A DNA stretch of 64,000 nt from Crocinitomicaceae bacterium (GCA_002707155.1 PAME01000002.1:62001-126000); one strand, 5' to 3'; shown: positions 46,839 to 54,603, numbered from the stretch's first letter. Numbers and translations: made by a program. The notes: generated by a model not told the origin, from the letters alone.

Positions 46839-47687
46839 ATGACTCGAAAAGCATTCGGATTTTTACTTATTTCAGCATTACTTTTTTCAATTTATAGTTG
46901 CTCAGGAGATGGGGCTAGTAAGACCATTAAAATTGGAAATGAGCAATGGGCAGTTAGTCGTTCTTTAAACTATCTAGGAAAAATTATTCTTGAGGAAAAT
47001 GGTATTCCCGCTGAAATCGTAAATACCGATATTGAAAATATTTATCGTGATTTAAACAAAGGAAAAATTGACCTTTTCTTAGATACTTGGATAGCTGGGC
47101 ACGATGTGTATTTATACGAATATAATGACGTAGAAGACTTAGGTGCTGTTTACAAAGGTTGCCGCCTAGGAATGGCTGTGCCGTCTTACTTTGACATTGA
47201 CTCAATCGTTGACTTAAAACGGGATTCATCAATTTATGGTAACGTATTTTATGGCATATCAAAAGATGCCGGAGTTATGATTAGTTCCATCACAGCCTTA
47301 AAACAATATGAGATGAATCCTAGAATTGTCAGTATGGAAGAAGATAAATTGGTGAAACAGTTAGAATTAATGACAAATCAGAAACAAAATTTTGTAACAG
47401 GGGCCTGGAAACCTCATTGGAAAATTAAGCAATACGAACTTAAATTTCTTGCCGATACTTCTAATTCTTTTATTGAAAACGATGAAATACATAAGTATGC
47501 AAAAGCTGGTTTTAAAAAGGCTTACCCGAAGGCCGCTAAAATACTTTCAAATATTTTCTTTACCGACGATGAGTTTTCAGATTACCTATTAGTGCTTAAA
47601 GATGCAACTGAACCTGCCGACATTGAGTCTAAAATAAGGGCTTGGATGAAAGCACATCCAGAGAAAGTTGCGGCTTGGGTTAAGTAA
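46839..47687 (+). CDS. glycine betaine/choline-type ABC substrate-binding lipoprotein (OpuAC/ProX family)
   Basis: A 282-residue lipoprotein with lipobox IYSC (Cys ~21). The fold is OpuAC-like, with aromatic residues placed as in the quaternary-amine cage: GNEQWAVSRSLNYL (~35), LFLDTWIAGHD (~80) and GAWKPHWKIKQY (~192). The C-terminus ends HPEKVAAWVK as in ProX relatives. No permease or ATPase gene lies beside it, so it would have to work with transporter parts encoded elsewhere. Monocistronic. Confidence 0.85.
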   Translation: MTRKAFGFLLISALLFSIYSCSGDGASKTIKIGNEQWAVSRSLNYLGKIILEENGIPAEIVNTDIENIYRDLNKGKIDLFLDTWIAGHDVYLYEYNDVEDLGAVYKGCRLGMAVPSYFDIDSIVDLKRDSSIYGNVFYGISKDAGVMISSITALKQYEMNPRIVSMEEDKLVKQLELMTNQKQNFVTGAWKPHWKIKQYELKFLADTSNSFIENDEIHKYAKAGFKKAYPKAAKILSNIFFTDDEFSDYLLVLKDATEPADIESKIRAWMKAHPEKVAAWVK

Positions 47688-47722
47688 AGTGTTTTAGGTA
47701 AACCAATGTGCTTGTTGGAACG

Positions 47723-47848
47723 GTTTGCATATGGCTTGTGGAGGTTTCGAAGTACTTTTCTGTCCACCGAAACCAAACCTAGGTGCGGAGCGAAAGCCTT
47801 CATGGCAATGCCTTACCCGCCATTAGCTATATGCTTTGTTGGGCATAG
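47723..47848 (+). repeat. left end site of an orphan-gene module (GTTTGC...TTGTTGGGCAT)
   Basis: The segment begins GTTTGCATATGGC and ends TTTGTTGGGCATAG, with an internal stem GGTTTCG/CGAAACC (47743 and 47768) and GCATATGGC answered by GCCAT...ATATGC. The right flank of the same gene, read on the other strand, has the same two ends (GTTTGC...AATTGTTGGGCATAA) around a shorter palindrome. Conserved ends around a variable, foldable centre recall integron attC-like sites, but the arrangement here is inverted. Confidence 0.5.
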
Positions 47849-47860
47849 TTTTTTATTTTC

Positions 47861-48355
47861 TTATTCAAATAATTCGTCTCCTTCTTTGATTGATTTCACA
47901 TCTCGGAAATTTGATAAAGTCCCTTCAACCGTTGTTGGATTGGCCTCAATCACTGTCTTATTTTTTGTCTCACGATTTATGACCTTAATTCCATAGTCAG
48001 TTCTTTGTGAATTTGCAGAATATTCTTGAAAGACAACATAGCGATATATTCCGCTGTCGAAATACAAATAGTTTAAATCAAGTCCCTCGTTTTGAACTCC
48101 GCCACCTCTCAAATACCATGAAAACTGGAATTCATTCCAACTAGTCGACAGTTTCTTAGGAAATTCAAGTTCAATATTTTTTTCTGTACCGTATCTGTAC
48201 ACTAAGTATTTTTCGTTTGTGTCGAGAGCAATAACTAGCCGTTTACCTTTTACAGTTTCAAATTCAAATACAGACTTCTCGTTAGTCTGCAAGTATTCTT
48301 GTGAATAACAGAATAGTGGAATTAGGAATGCAGTTAATAAGAGTATCTGTCTCAC
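47861..48355 (-). CDS. secreted orphan protein between inverted end sites
   Basis: A 164-residue protein starting from GTG at 48355, with a signal peptide (residues 1-18, LIPLFCYSQ). The mature part is polar and beta-rich (FEFETVKGKRLVIALD, KYLVYRYGTEKN, LDLNYLYFDSGIYRYVVFQEY). I recognise no family. It lies alone between two related inverted sites at 47723-47848 and 48366-48420, with 12-16 bp on either side, and so looks like the cargo of a small mobile or cassette-like module. Confidence 0.65.
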   Translation of the reverse strand: MRQILLLTAFLIPLFCYSQEYLQTNEKSVFEFETVKGKRLVIALDTNEKYLVYRYGTEKNIELEFPKKLSTSWNEFQFSWYLRGGGVQNEGLDLNYLYFDSGIYRYVVFQEYSANSQRTDYGIKVINRETKNKTVIEANPTTVEGTLSNFRDVKSIKEGDELFE

Positions 48356-48365
48356 TTATTTTAAA

Positions 48366-48420
48366 TTATGCCCAACAATTCGATATATCCACCGGTAGAT
48401 ATATCCGCCTTATAGCAAAC
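48366..48420 (-). repeat. right end site of the orphan-gene module
   Basis: On the minus strand: GTTTGCTATAAGGCGG, then the near-perfect palindrome GGATATATCTACCGGTGGATATATC centred on ACCGGT (written here as two arms GATATATC around it), then AATTGTTGGGCATAA leading into the gene. Its outer and inner ends match those of the left site. Confidence 0.5.
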
Positions 48421-48481
48421 ACAAATATATTTTATCCAAAGGGCTTTAAATTTTGGCTCAACACCCCTTGACCTTTCCTTA

Positions 48482-49396
48482 TTAAGCCCCTTGCGCCGCT
48501 TTCTTCTTTCTTCTCCTTTGAATCGATTTCAAAGCAGCATTTCCAAGAACAGTAGAAAATATGATAAGCGCACCAAGGTAAAAGCCCGGTGTCATTTGTT
48601 CGCTTTCGCCAAAAAATATTAACGCTAAAACAACAGCATAAATAGGCTCCATATTTATACTAATACTTACAGTAAAAGGTGATAGTTCTTTCATTACCTC
48701 TACGCTTACCACAAATGCAATTGCAGTGCATACCAACCCAAGAATCAACAAATAAATAATATCGTTAATTCCTGGCGAAAAGTCAGCAATCGTAGGTTGT
48801 TCAAATAAAAGAGTGTACAATGAAATACCCAATACTCCTCCCACCATCTCGTAAAAAGTAATAATTCTTGCTTTATTTTCTCGAATTAATAAGCCGTTTA
48901 TGGTGCTAAACAAGGCCGCTAAAAAAGCGGAGGCAAGTGCCAGCAGAATACCCAAGGTGTATTGACTTTCAAAATTAAATATGAGCGATAGCCCAACAAT
49001 AACAGCTATACCAAAAAACAATTCGTAAAAAATTAATTTTCTTTTAAAGAAAATGGGTTCCAATAATGCCACGAAAAGAGATGCAGAAGCAAGGGTGGTT
49101 AGTGCAACTGAAACATTAGAAACTTTAATGGCTTGAAAAAATGTACTCCAATGTGCCGCTACAATAAAACCTACAAACAGAAAGGTTGCTGCCTTTTTAG
49201 GTGGTATTCTCAATTGAGCTTTTGTTGCTATGGCATAAATTACCAGACCAACTGAAGCAATCAACATTCTATACCAAACAATTGAATAATAGGGAACTTC
49301 TATCAGTTTACCCAATATTCCAGTAAACCCCCAAACAAAAACCGTTATATGGAGCGCCAGTTGATAGCGATAATCGAAAATTAGATTTTTGAGCAT
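48482..49396 (-). CDS. EamA/DMT-family transporter
   Basis: A 304-residue inner-membrane protein with ten predicted helices in two EamA repeats (first ~10-140, second ~150-292). Typical spots include the first-helix HITVFVWGFTGILGKL and the second-repeat LSPFTVSISINMEPIYAVVLALIFFGES. DMT transporters export amino acids or metabolites, or import nucleotide sugars; substrate unknown. The C-terminus is very basic (QRRRKKKAAQGA). It lies 3 bp downstream of the DUF502 gene stop. Confidence 0.88.
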   Translation of the reverse strand: MLKNLIFDYRYQLALHITVFVWGFTGILGKLIEVPYYSIVWYRMLIASVGLVIYAIATKAQLRIPPKKAATFLFVGFIVAAHWSTFFQAIKVSNVSVALTTLASASLFVALLEPIFFKRKLIFYELFFGIAVIVGLSLIFNFESQYTLGILLALASAFLAALFSTINGLLIRENKARIITFYEMVGGVLGISLYTLLFEQPTIADFSPGINDIIYLLILGLVCTAIAFVVSVEVMKELSPFTVSISINMEPIYAVVLALIFFGESEQMTPGFYLGALIIFSTVLGNAALKSIQRRRKKKAAQGA

Positions 49397-49399
49397 CGA

Positions 49400-49975
49400 T
49401 TACTGTTCCGATTGAGATTCGGCTACTCCACCGCTCAAAATAATTTTCATCATTTCGGCTGGCTTTACTTTTAACGGTGTCACGTTTTTTTTAGGCACAA
49501 TAAATATATTACCGGTAAACCCATAACTGTGCGGCAAATACACCATTACCTTCTCCTCTTCTATTCCCCAATTGCTCAAGTCAGATTGCGTTATAAACCC
49601 TGGCTTTTCTACATCAGGGCTTAGCTTTACAAGGACAGGTTTTGAGAATTTCTTTTTCTTTCCTCCAACTATGGCTTCTGTAAAGTCCATAATTGAAGTA
49701 TAAATTGATTTAATAACTGGTGCTTTATTCAGGAGACGCTTAAACCAGTAATTGATAGGAGTTGCGATTACAGTATTTCCTAAAAAACCGATAACTGTAA
49801 TCATGACCAGCAAAATAACCAATCCTAAACCTGGAATGTCAATTTTAAAAGGAAGAATAGTCGGGAGTATAGCGTCTATAAAACCCAACAATGCAATAAT
49901 TACATATAAGGTAACAGCCAATGGAACAGTAAATAACACACCTTGTAAAAAGTATGTTCCTATTTTTTTAAGCAT
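49400..49975 (-). CDS. DUF502 family membrane protein
   Basis: A 191-residue protein with two N-terminal helices (TYFLQGVLFTVPLAVTLYVII and GLVILLVMITVIGFLGNTVI). The family signature RLLNKAPVIKSIYTSIMDFTEAI (~84-106, 23 residues spanned) follows, then a soluble domain. The role of DUF502 is unknown. Its start overlaps the end of the YjbR-like gene by 8 bp, so the two are translationally coupled with the EamA gene behind. Confidence 0.88.
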   Translation of the reverse strand: MLKKIGTYFLQGVLFTVPLAVTLYVIIALLGFIDAILPTILPFKIDIPGLGLVILLVMITVIGFLGNTVIATPINYWFKRLLNKAPVIKSIYTSIMDFTEAIVGGKKKKFSKPVLVKLSPDVEKPGFITQSDLSNWGIEEEKVMVYLPHSYGFTGNIFIVPKKNVTPLKVKPAEMMKIILSGGVAESQSEQ

Positions 49976-50324
49976 CTTGCATTAGTTTTTCTCGGTCCTT
50001 TTTTCTTAATCCTTTTACAACCAAATTGTACGACTGATCAATCATTTTTTTAGCAAGCTTATCATCCACATCAGATACTACATCTATTGTATTCCAATGT
50101 TTTTTATTCATATGAAACCCCGCATTAATTCCACTAAATTCCTCTCGCAGTTCAATTGCCAATTCAGGGTCACATTTCAAATTATAGCTTCTAAAATTAT
50201 CGACATCACACAAAGCGTACATTTTTCCAACTACTTTAAAAACCAATGTTTTATTATCAAATGGAAAATCCTCAGTTGTTCCTTTTTTTGATAAACAGTA
50301 TGCTCTAAATTGAATAATATCCAC
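49968..50324 (-). CDS. MmcQ/YjbR family protein
   Basis: A 118-residue protein of the CyaY-like MmcQ/YjbR family. It starts FRAYCLSKKGTTEDFPF, has VGKMYALCDVD (~31) and ends with a motif giving HMNKKHWNTIDV (~96) in the DNA-binding-like face. The family is described as DNA-binding on structural grounds only. First gene of a three-gene minus-strand unit with DUF502 and EamA. Confidence 0.88.
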   Translation of the reverse strand: MDIIQFRAYCLSKKGTTEDFPFDNKTLVFKVVGKMYALCDVDNFRSYNLKCDPELAIELREEFSGINAGFHMNKKHWNTIDVVSDVDDKLAKKMIDQSYNLVVKGLRKKDREKLMQDA

Positions 50325-50461
50325 TAAAACGGGTCTTATAATAAACGATAAAAGTACAATAAGGACAATGATTCCAGATTTTCCTGTTCACCATTTTTAT
50401 GGGCATATTTATTGGTGTGCATAACGGAATAAAAACCACAATAGCACAAGGCATGAAAAAT

Positions 50462-50469
50462 TACTTTTG
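50462..50469 (+). promoter_or_regulatory. candidate -7 box (TACTTTTG) for the NtrY-like kinase
   Basis: Matches TAnnTTTG and ends 3 bp before the ATG at 50473, so initiation would fall near that codon. Translation could also begin from a second ATG at 50479. Confidence 0.3.
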
Positions 50470-50472
50470 TTC

Positions 50473-51933
50473 ATGAAAATGATTTTAGATAGACTAAGCT
50501 TACGCAATCGCATTTACATCTCCCTTACTCTTTTGGTTGTAATTAGCTTTATAATTATCGGCGCTGTTACTATTTGGTACACACACATAGAAAATGAGCG
50601 CTATCACAACCAGCGACTTGAGCGAAAAGAAAAGGCCATTACTGCTGCTTTAAGCTACTTTTTAGAAGACAAGGAAGAAGATATTTATGCATTATATACG
50701 AGAAGTTTTCATGAAAAAATTGTCGAGTTAGCAGATATTCATGGCTTAGAGGTAAACCTTTACGATATGGAGGGCAAGTGGATTGCATCTTCCAATTTTG
50801 ATTATTTCGACCAAGGTATTTTACCTGAAATTCTTGACGACCAGCTCATGCAAACTATTTTTGATAATCGTGGACACTATGTTAGCGATCGTTATGTGGG
50901 TGATGAAGACCTATTAACCGCTTTTACTTTTTTACGTGGAGCTTACGAAGAGCCAATAGCACTGGTGAGTATCCCCTATTTTACAAGTAATGAGATTCAA
51001 AAAGAAGAAACATTTGAATTACTGTATCGACTTGGTCAAATCTATTTGCTATTGATGCTAGGGGCACTAGCTATTGCATTTTTCTTGTCAAACTATATTA
51101 CCAAAAGCCTGCAGTCGATTACACAAAAAATTAGGTCGTTAAGTTTGACAGAGGCGAACGAAGAGATTCAATGGGAATCAAATGATGAAATCGGAGAGCT
51201 GATAGACGAATACAACAAAAAGGTTAGAGAGTTAAAGTCAAGCGCTGATCTATTGGCTAAAAGTGAACGTGAAGGTGCTTGGAGAGAAATGGCACGGCAA
51301 GTGGCACACGAAATAAAAAACCCGTTAACACCAATGAAACTTTCAGTTCAGCAATTGGAGCGGAGCTGGAAAGATGGAAAAGAAGATTTCTCTATTCGAA
51401 TGAAACGCTTTAACGAAACAATGACTCAGCAAATTGATACCTTATCAGATATTGCTACCGAGTTTTCAAATTTCGCCAAACTCAATAAGTCTAAACCTGA
51501 AAAAATTAACCTTACAGAAGATTTAAAAAATTGCATAAAACTTTTTGATGGAGAATCCATAAATATTCAATTCTCAAGCTCAGAAAGGAAGACCGAAATT
51601 TTAATTGATAAAACTCATTTCAATCGAATTTTTACTAACCTCATTACCAATGCAATTGAAGCAATTGGTGAAGGAGTCGAAGGGCAACTAAAAATTACGG
51701 TAGTTGTTAACGAAAATGATATTGACGTTTTACTTGCTGACAATGGTATTGGTATTGAACCTGAAAAATTGGGACGCATATTCGAGCCTAACTTTACAAC
51801 AAAATCAACGGGAACCGGACTTGGCTTGGCTATGGTAAAAGGAATGCTGGATGCTGCAAAGGCTTCCATATCTGTCACCTCTAGTGCAGGAGAAGGCTCA
51901 ACCTTCTCACTGTCTTTTCCTAAAGTTACCTAG
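50473..51933 (+). CDS. sensor histidine kinase, NtrY-like
   Basis: A ~486-residue membrane kinase: helices at ~12-33 and ~190-210 around a small periplasmic sensor, HAMP (~212-262), then HisKA with VAHEIKNPLTPMKLSVQQLE (His279) and a HATPase with NAIEAIGEG, DNGIGIEPEKLGRIF and TGTGLGLAMVKG. HEIKNPLTPMK is the NtrY-type form of the H box. No response-regulator gene is adjacent, so it is an orphan kinase. Its last 8 bp overlap the convergent small lipoprotein gene. Start 50473 is the first ATG. Confidence 0.9.
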   Translation: MKMILDRLSLRNRIYISLTLLVVISFIIIGAVTIWYTHIENERYHNQRLERKEKAITAALSYFLEDKEEDIYALYTRSFHEKIVELADIHGLEVNLYDMEGKWIASSNFDYFDQGILPEILDDQLMQTIFDNRGHYVSDRYVGDEDLLTAFTFLRGAYEEPIALVSIPYFTSNEIQKEETFELLYRLGQIYLLLMLGALAIAFFLSNYITKSLQSITQKIRSLSLTEANEEIQWESNDEIGELIDEYNKKVRELKSSADLLAKSEREGAWREMARQVAHEIKNPLTPMKLSVQQLERSWKDGKEDFSIRMKRFNETMTQQIDTLSDIATEFSNFAKLNKSKPEKINLTEDLKNCIKLFDGESINIQFSSSERKTEILIDKTHFNRIFTNLITNAIEAIGEGVEGQLKITVVVNENDIDVLLADNGIGIEPEKLGRIFEPNFTTKSTGTGLGLAMVKGMLDAAKASISVTSSAGEGSTFSLSFPKVT

Positions 51934-52228
51934 TCTTAACTTTTGAGATTCTAATATCTCCCTGACTTGGATGATACATCATGCAAACTATTTCGTCATC
52001 TGCTTCACAGGTTGAGGAAGACCTAAACGTAGCAATAACTTCTGTTCCATTTGGAATATTTTCAACCTTACTTCGATTACAAACTCTGAAATCTCCACCT
52101 TCCATTTGCAAATAACCCCCCGTACAATCTTTTATTACAATTGACTTTTTATTGGTTTTATTGTCACAAGAGATAACTCCAATAAATAGAAAAATTATGA
52201 ATCCAAGTAAGGATATATTTTTAAGCAT
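51926..52228 (-). CDS. 100-residue predicted lipoprotein
   Basis: Signal sequence with lipobox GVISC (Cys ~21). The mature 80 residues have five further cysteines, including CTGGYLQMEGGDFRVC and STCEADDEIVCMMYHP, suggesting a small disulfide-stabilised fold. No family recognised. The stop region overlaps the kinase gene end by 8 bp, convergently. Confidence 0.65.
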   Translation of the reverse strand: MLKNISLLGFIIFLFIGVISCDNKTNKKSIVIKDCTGGYLQMEGGDFRVCNRSKVENIPNGTEVIATFRSSSTCEADDEIVCMMYHPSQGDIRISKVKTR

Positions 52229-52277
52229 GGTATTCGGTTTTTTTAGATAAACTCGATTTTAGCACAGTTATTACTTC

Positions 52278-52314
52278 AAAAAAATGCCTTGGTCTTCTTA
52301 ATTCACCAAGGCAT
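52278..52314 (-). terminator. strong rho-independent terminator
   Basis: ATGCCTTGGT (52284-52293) pairs perfectly with ACCAAGGCAT (52305-52314), a 10-bp stem with an 11-nt loop. On the minus strand it is followed by a run of T. It ends transcription of the minus-strand genes upstream, notably the 52324 gene. Confidence 0.85.
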
Positions 52315-52323
52315 AATTTGAGT

Positions 52324-52689
52324 TTAAAAGTTATCTAAATCAATGGGTCTCATTACAGCCATCCATTTAAGGATAGTTTCTCCGATTCCTGGTGCATCAA
52401 TGTGGTATATGTACATTCCCGATGCAATTGGAACTCTCGATTGATTTTTAAGGTCCCATTCTAAGAAAGTTATTGTATCGTCATCTTTCTCTAAAGTTCT
52501 TACCAGTGTTCCGTTAATGGTATAAATACGAACGGTAACAGTTTGAGGCCCAGCATTGTCTTGCGCTATATCATAAATCTCATTACTGGATAACCCTTCT
52601 GATTTTCCGTAGTGATTGAACAAAGCATCTTGAGCAGTCAATAAATTTGACGTTAAAAGAAAAGCAACTATGAAAGCTAGAATCCTCAT
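52324..52689 (-). CDS. 121-residue chimeric remnant: propeller-kinase N-terminus joined to a surface-protein C-terminus
   Basis: The first ~48 residues are a signal peptide plus FNHYGKSEGLSSNEIYDIAQDN, which is the standard start of two-component-regulator propeller proteins (these continue with a G-x-L-W-x-G-T repeat). Here that repeat never comes. The sequence switches at about residue 48 to VRIYTINGTLVRTLEKDD, EWDLKNQS and IASGMYIYHID, the C-terminal pattern of large T9SS-exported proteins. The most likely origin is an internal deletion or fusion. It keeps a strong terminator and a complete signal peptide, so it may still be expressed. Confidence 0.6.
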   Translation of the reverse strand: MRILAFIVAFLLTSNLLTAQDALFNHYGKSEGLSSNEIYDIAQDNAGPQTVTVRIYTINGTLVRTLEKDDDTITFLEWDLKNQSRVPIASGMYIYHIDAPGIGETILKWMAVMRPIDLDNF

Positions 52690-52790
52690 TGGTGAGATTA
52701 AAGTATTATAAAACCAAATCCTAGAAGCTGAATAAAATCAGAAATTGATTTTTAATAAATAATCGGTTGATTTATGGAAGTAAGTGGAAA

Positions 52791-53300
52791 TTACTTTGGG
52801 CGTTTGTAAACTGGCACCGTGCTGCAAGGCTCTCCATACATGAGAGACTTAGCAAAGGGTTGTAACTTATTTGTAATTTCAACCCACGCAGCTTCAGAAA
52901 CGGTTCTATCTCCGCAGCCTTTTATTACAATTCTTGTATCTTGATATTCATTAGAATTGATTGATCGAATAGCTTGCAATAACAGCTGCTGTTCTACCTC
53001 TTGCTTACTTCCAAAATGAATCGTTACTGCAAATTCTTGCAATGCAGAACTCAATAACATGTATGCCCAACTTGGAATAATTGCATCAACCGAACAGGTC
53101 AGTGCTACATGCTTATTTTGATAAGTCGACCAATCGTTTTCTTTAATAAAAGCTCTGAAATCTTTTTCTTTTAACGCAATTTCTTGCCAAAGATTTTGGG
53201 CAATATCGTACTCAATTATTTCTTCGATTGGAAAAAAATCGGCCATATCTAGCTGAATTAAGCCAGATTTTGCAACTTTATTTATTATTTCGTTATTCAT
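52791..53300 (-). CDS. DUF2480 family protein
   Basis: A 169-residue soluble protein matching DUF2480: GLIQLDMADFFP at ~13-24, then IIPSWAYMLL (~76) and KGCGDRTVSEAAWVEIT (~127). The function is unknown, but it regularly sits at the end of Bacteroidota suf operons, as here. Its ATG at 53300 lies 10 bp from the end of a palindromic repeat element. Confidence 0.88.
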   Translation of the reverse strand: MNNEIINKVAKSGLIQLDMADFFPIEEIIEYDIAQNLWQEIALKEKDFRAFIKENDWSTYQNKHVALTCSVDAIIPSWAYMLLSSALQEFAVTIHFGSKQEVEQQLLLQAIRSINSNEYQDTRIVIKGCGDRTVSEAAWVEITNKLQPFAKSLMYGEPCSTVPVYKRPK

Positions 53301-53309
53301 AATTTTTCT

Positions 53310-53398
53310 CCCGCGGAATACGCAAATCTCGCAGATTTTTCCGCATATTAAGTTTTGTATGGATATTCAAATCTGCACGTATCTGCAAGAATTGCGGG
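53310..53398. repeat. 89-bp CTGCG inverted-repeat element without a gene
   Basis: Starts CCCGCGGAATACGC, contains GCAGATTT, then ~25 bp of spacer, then the mirror half AAATCTGC...GCGGG. The reverse complement of the right half (CCCGCAATTCTTGCAGATAC...) aligns with the left half over ~30 bp with several mismatches. It fills the gap between the DUF2480 and DUF59 genes. The same ends flank the GxxExxY gene at 54220-54603. Confidence 0.7.
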
Positions 53399-53405
53399 CA
53401 ATAAA

Positions 53406-53717
53406 TCACATAAAACCTAATTCCAATTGAGCTTCTTCAGACATCATATCTTTTTCCCAAGCAGGCTCAAAAGTGATAGTCACTTTAGCATCGCTTACAA
53501 TTTGAATTCCTTTTATTTTTTCTTCCACCTCGGCCGGCAAACTCTCTGCAACTGGGCAACTTGGCGATGTTAAGGTCATTAAAACATCTACTTGTGCAGT
53601 ATCGCTAACAGCAATATCATAGATCAATCCTAACTCATAAATATCCACCGGAATTTCTGGGTCAAAAATCGTTTTTACCACCTCAATTACTGTATTCTCA
53701 ATTACTTTTTTATCCAT
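53406..53717 (-). CDS. DUF59/MIP18-family Fe-S assembly protein (SufT/PaaD-like)
   Basis: A 103-residue protein with the DUF59 pattern: FDPEIPVDIYELGLIYDI (~18-35), then LMTLTSPSCPVAESLPAEVE with the conserved Cys (~54), then VTITFEPAWEKDMMSEEAQ near the C-terminus. Such proteins help mature Fe-S proteins in the SUF pathway. One bp lies between the sufE stop and its start, so it is translated with sufE. Confidence 0.9.
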   Translation of the reverse strand: MDKKVIENTVIEVVKTIFDPEIPVDIYELGLIYDIAVSDTAQVDVLMTLTSPSCPVAESLPAEVEEKIKGIQIVSDAKVTITFEPAWEKDMMSEEAQLELGFM

Positions 53718-53718
53718 C

Positions 53719-54141
53719 TTAAATTGCTTTTGCTGAATAAGCTAAGGCGTATGTTTTTATTTTTTTAATCATTGATACCAATCCGTTTGAGCGTGTTGGT
53801 GAGAGGTGTTCTTTCAATCCAATTTTATCTACAAAATATAAATCTGATTTCAGAATTTCATCTGCTGTTGAATTACTCAAAACACGAACAACCATCCCTA
53901 CAATTCCTTTGGTAATAATAGCATCAGAATCTGCTTGGAAGTGCAAAGTTTCTTTTTCTTTAGAAGGAATCAACCACACTCTACTTTGGCATCCTCTAAC
54001 TAAATAATCTTCAGATTTATCCGCTTCAGCAATTCCTTCAACGTCCTTACCCAAATCAATGATGTACTCATACTTTTCCATCCAGTCATCGAACATGGTG
54101 AATTCCTCAATAAGTTCGTCTTGTCTTTCGTTAATCGTCAT
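53719..54141 (-). CDS. sufE: SufE-family sulfur acceptor
   Basis: A 140-residue protein that takes persulfide sulfur from SufS and passes it to the SufBCD scaffold. The acceptor Cys is in YLVRGCQSRVWL (Cys ~50). It starts TINERQDELIEEFTMFDDWMEK as usual for SufE. Full length. The ATG lies 8 bp from a CTGCG repeat end, and the broken GxxExxY gene separates it from sufS. Confidence 0.93.
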   Translation of the reverse strand: MTINERQDELIEEFTMFDDWMEKYEYIIDLGKDVEGIAEADKSEDYLVRGCQSRVWLIPSKEKETLHFQADSDAIITKGIVGMVVRVLSNSTADEILKSDLYFVDKIGLKEHLSPTRSNGLVSMIKKIKTYALAYSAKAI

Positions 54142-54149
54142 ACTTTTTT

Positions 54150-54189
54150 CCCGCGGATAGCGCCAATTACGCAGATTTCACCGCAGATT
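54150..54189. repeat. CTGCG repeat, left end of the GxxExxY element
   Basis: CCCGCGGATAGCGCC, then ACGCAGATTTCACCGCAGATT: four short units built on GC-GATT with a period of about 11 bp. It is the inverted counterpart of 54602-54629 on the far side of the GxxExxY gene and matches the left half of 53310-53398. Confidence 0.7.
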
Positions 54190-54219
54190 CTTTATTTAAT
54201 ATGTCTATTTCAACTTGAA

Positions 54220-54603
54220 TCATTCCTTTAACCCATTTACCTTTCTAAAAATACCATCCTTAATATTATTCTCATTAAAGTTTACCAGAATACCTAGTTG
54301 CAAATTTGTCAATTTTAAATAGGTTAGAACTTGTTTATGGTGAACATCCATTACAACTTCAACTGATTTTAATTCAATTAAAACTTTATCCTCTACCAAT
54401 AAATCAAGCCTGTAACCTAAATCCAACTTTTCGCCTTTTTACTTAACAGGCACAGGAACTTCTTTTCTAACATTTAACTCTCGTTCTAATAACTCAAACA
54501 TCAACGCCGCTTGATAAACAGACTCAAGCAGGCCGGGCCCAAGCTCATTGTATACATCGAAAATTGCTCCTCTAATTTCATATGATATTTCGTTCTCAGT
54601 CAT
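54220..54603 (-). pseudogene. GxxExxY protein gene (PD-(D/E)XK-like) with an in-frame TAA
   Basis: From ATG 54603 the frame gives MTENEISYEIRGAIFDVYNE, then the name-giving motif GLLESVY, and reaches VPVPVK before TAA at 54439-54441 (codon 55). Directly after, in the same frame, comes KGEKLDLGYRLDLLVEDK, then VLIELKSVE: the Asp...E-x-K of PD-(D/E)XK nucleases, to a stop at 54220. Family members normally have Tyr in the stop position, so a TAT/TAC-to-TAA change fits. Restored length ~127 residues, normal for the family. It breaks the suf operon between sufS and sufE, and both its ends are CTGCG inverted repeats, the right one reaching into its start codon. Confidence 0.85.

Noticed and set aside
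47582-47803. 73-codon minus-strand ORF at the OpuAC gene end
   Set aside because: Antisense to a well-supported gene and running into the left end site; no signal peptide or family pattern.
47723-48420. Classical integron attC sites around the orphan gene
   Set aside because: GTTGGGC and GCCCAAC fit the inner cores, but the outer ends are GTTTGC/GCAAAC rather than RYYYAAC/GTTRRRY, the two sites are inverted, and no integrase is present. Kept only as a cassette-like module.
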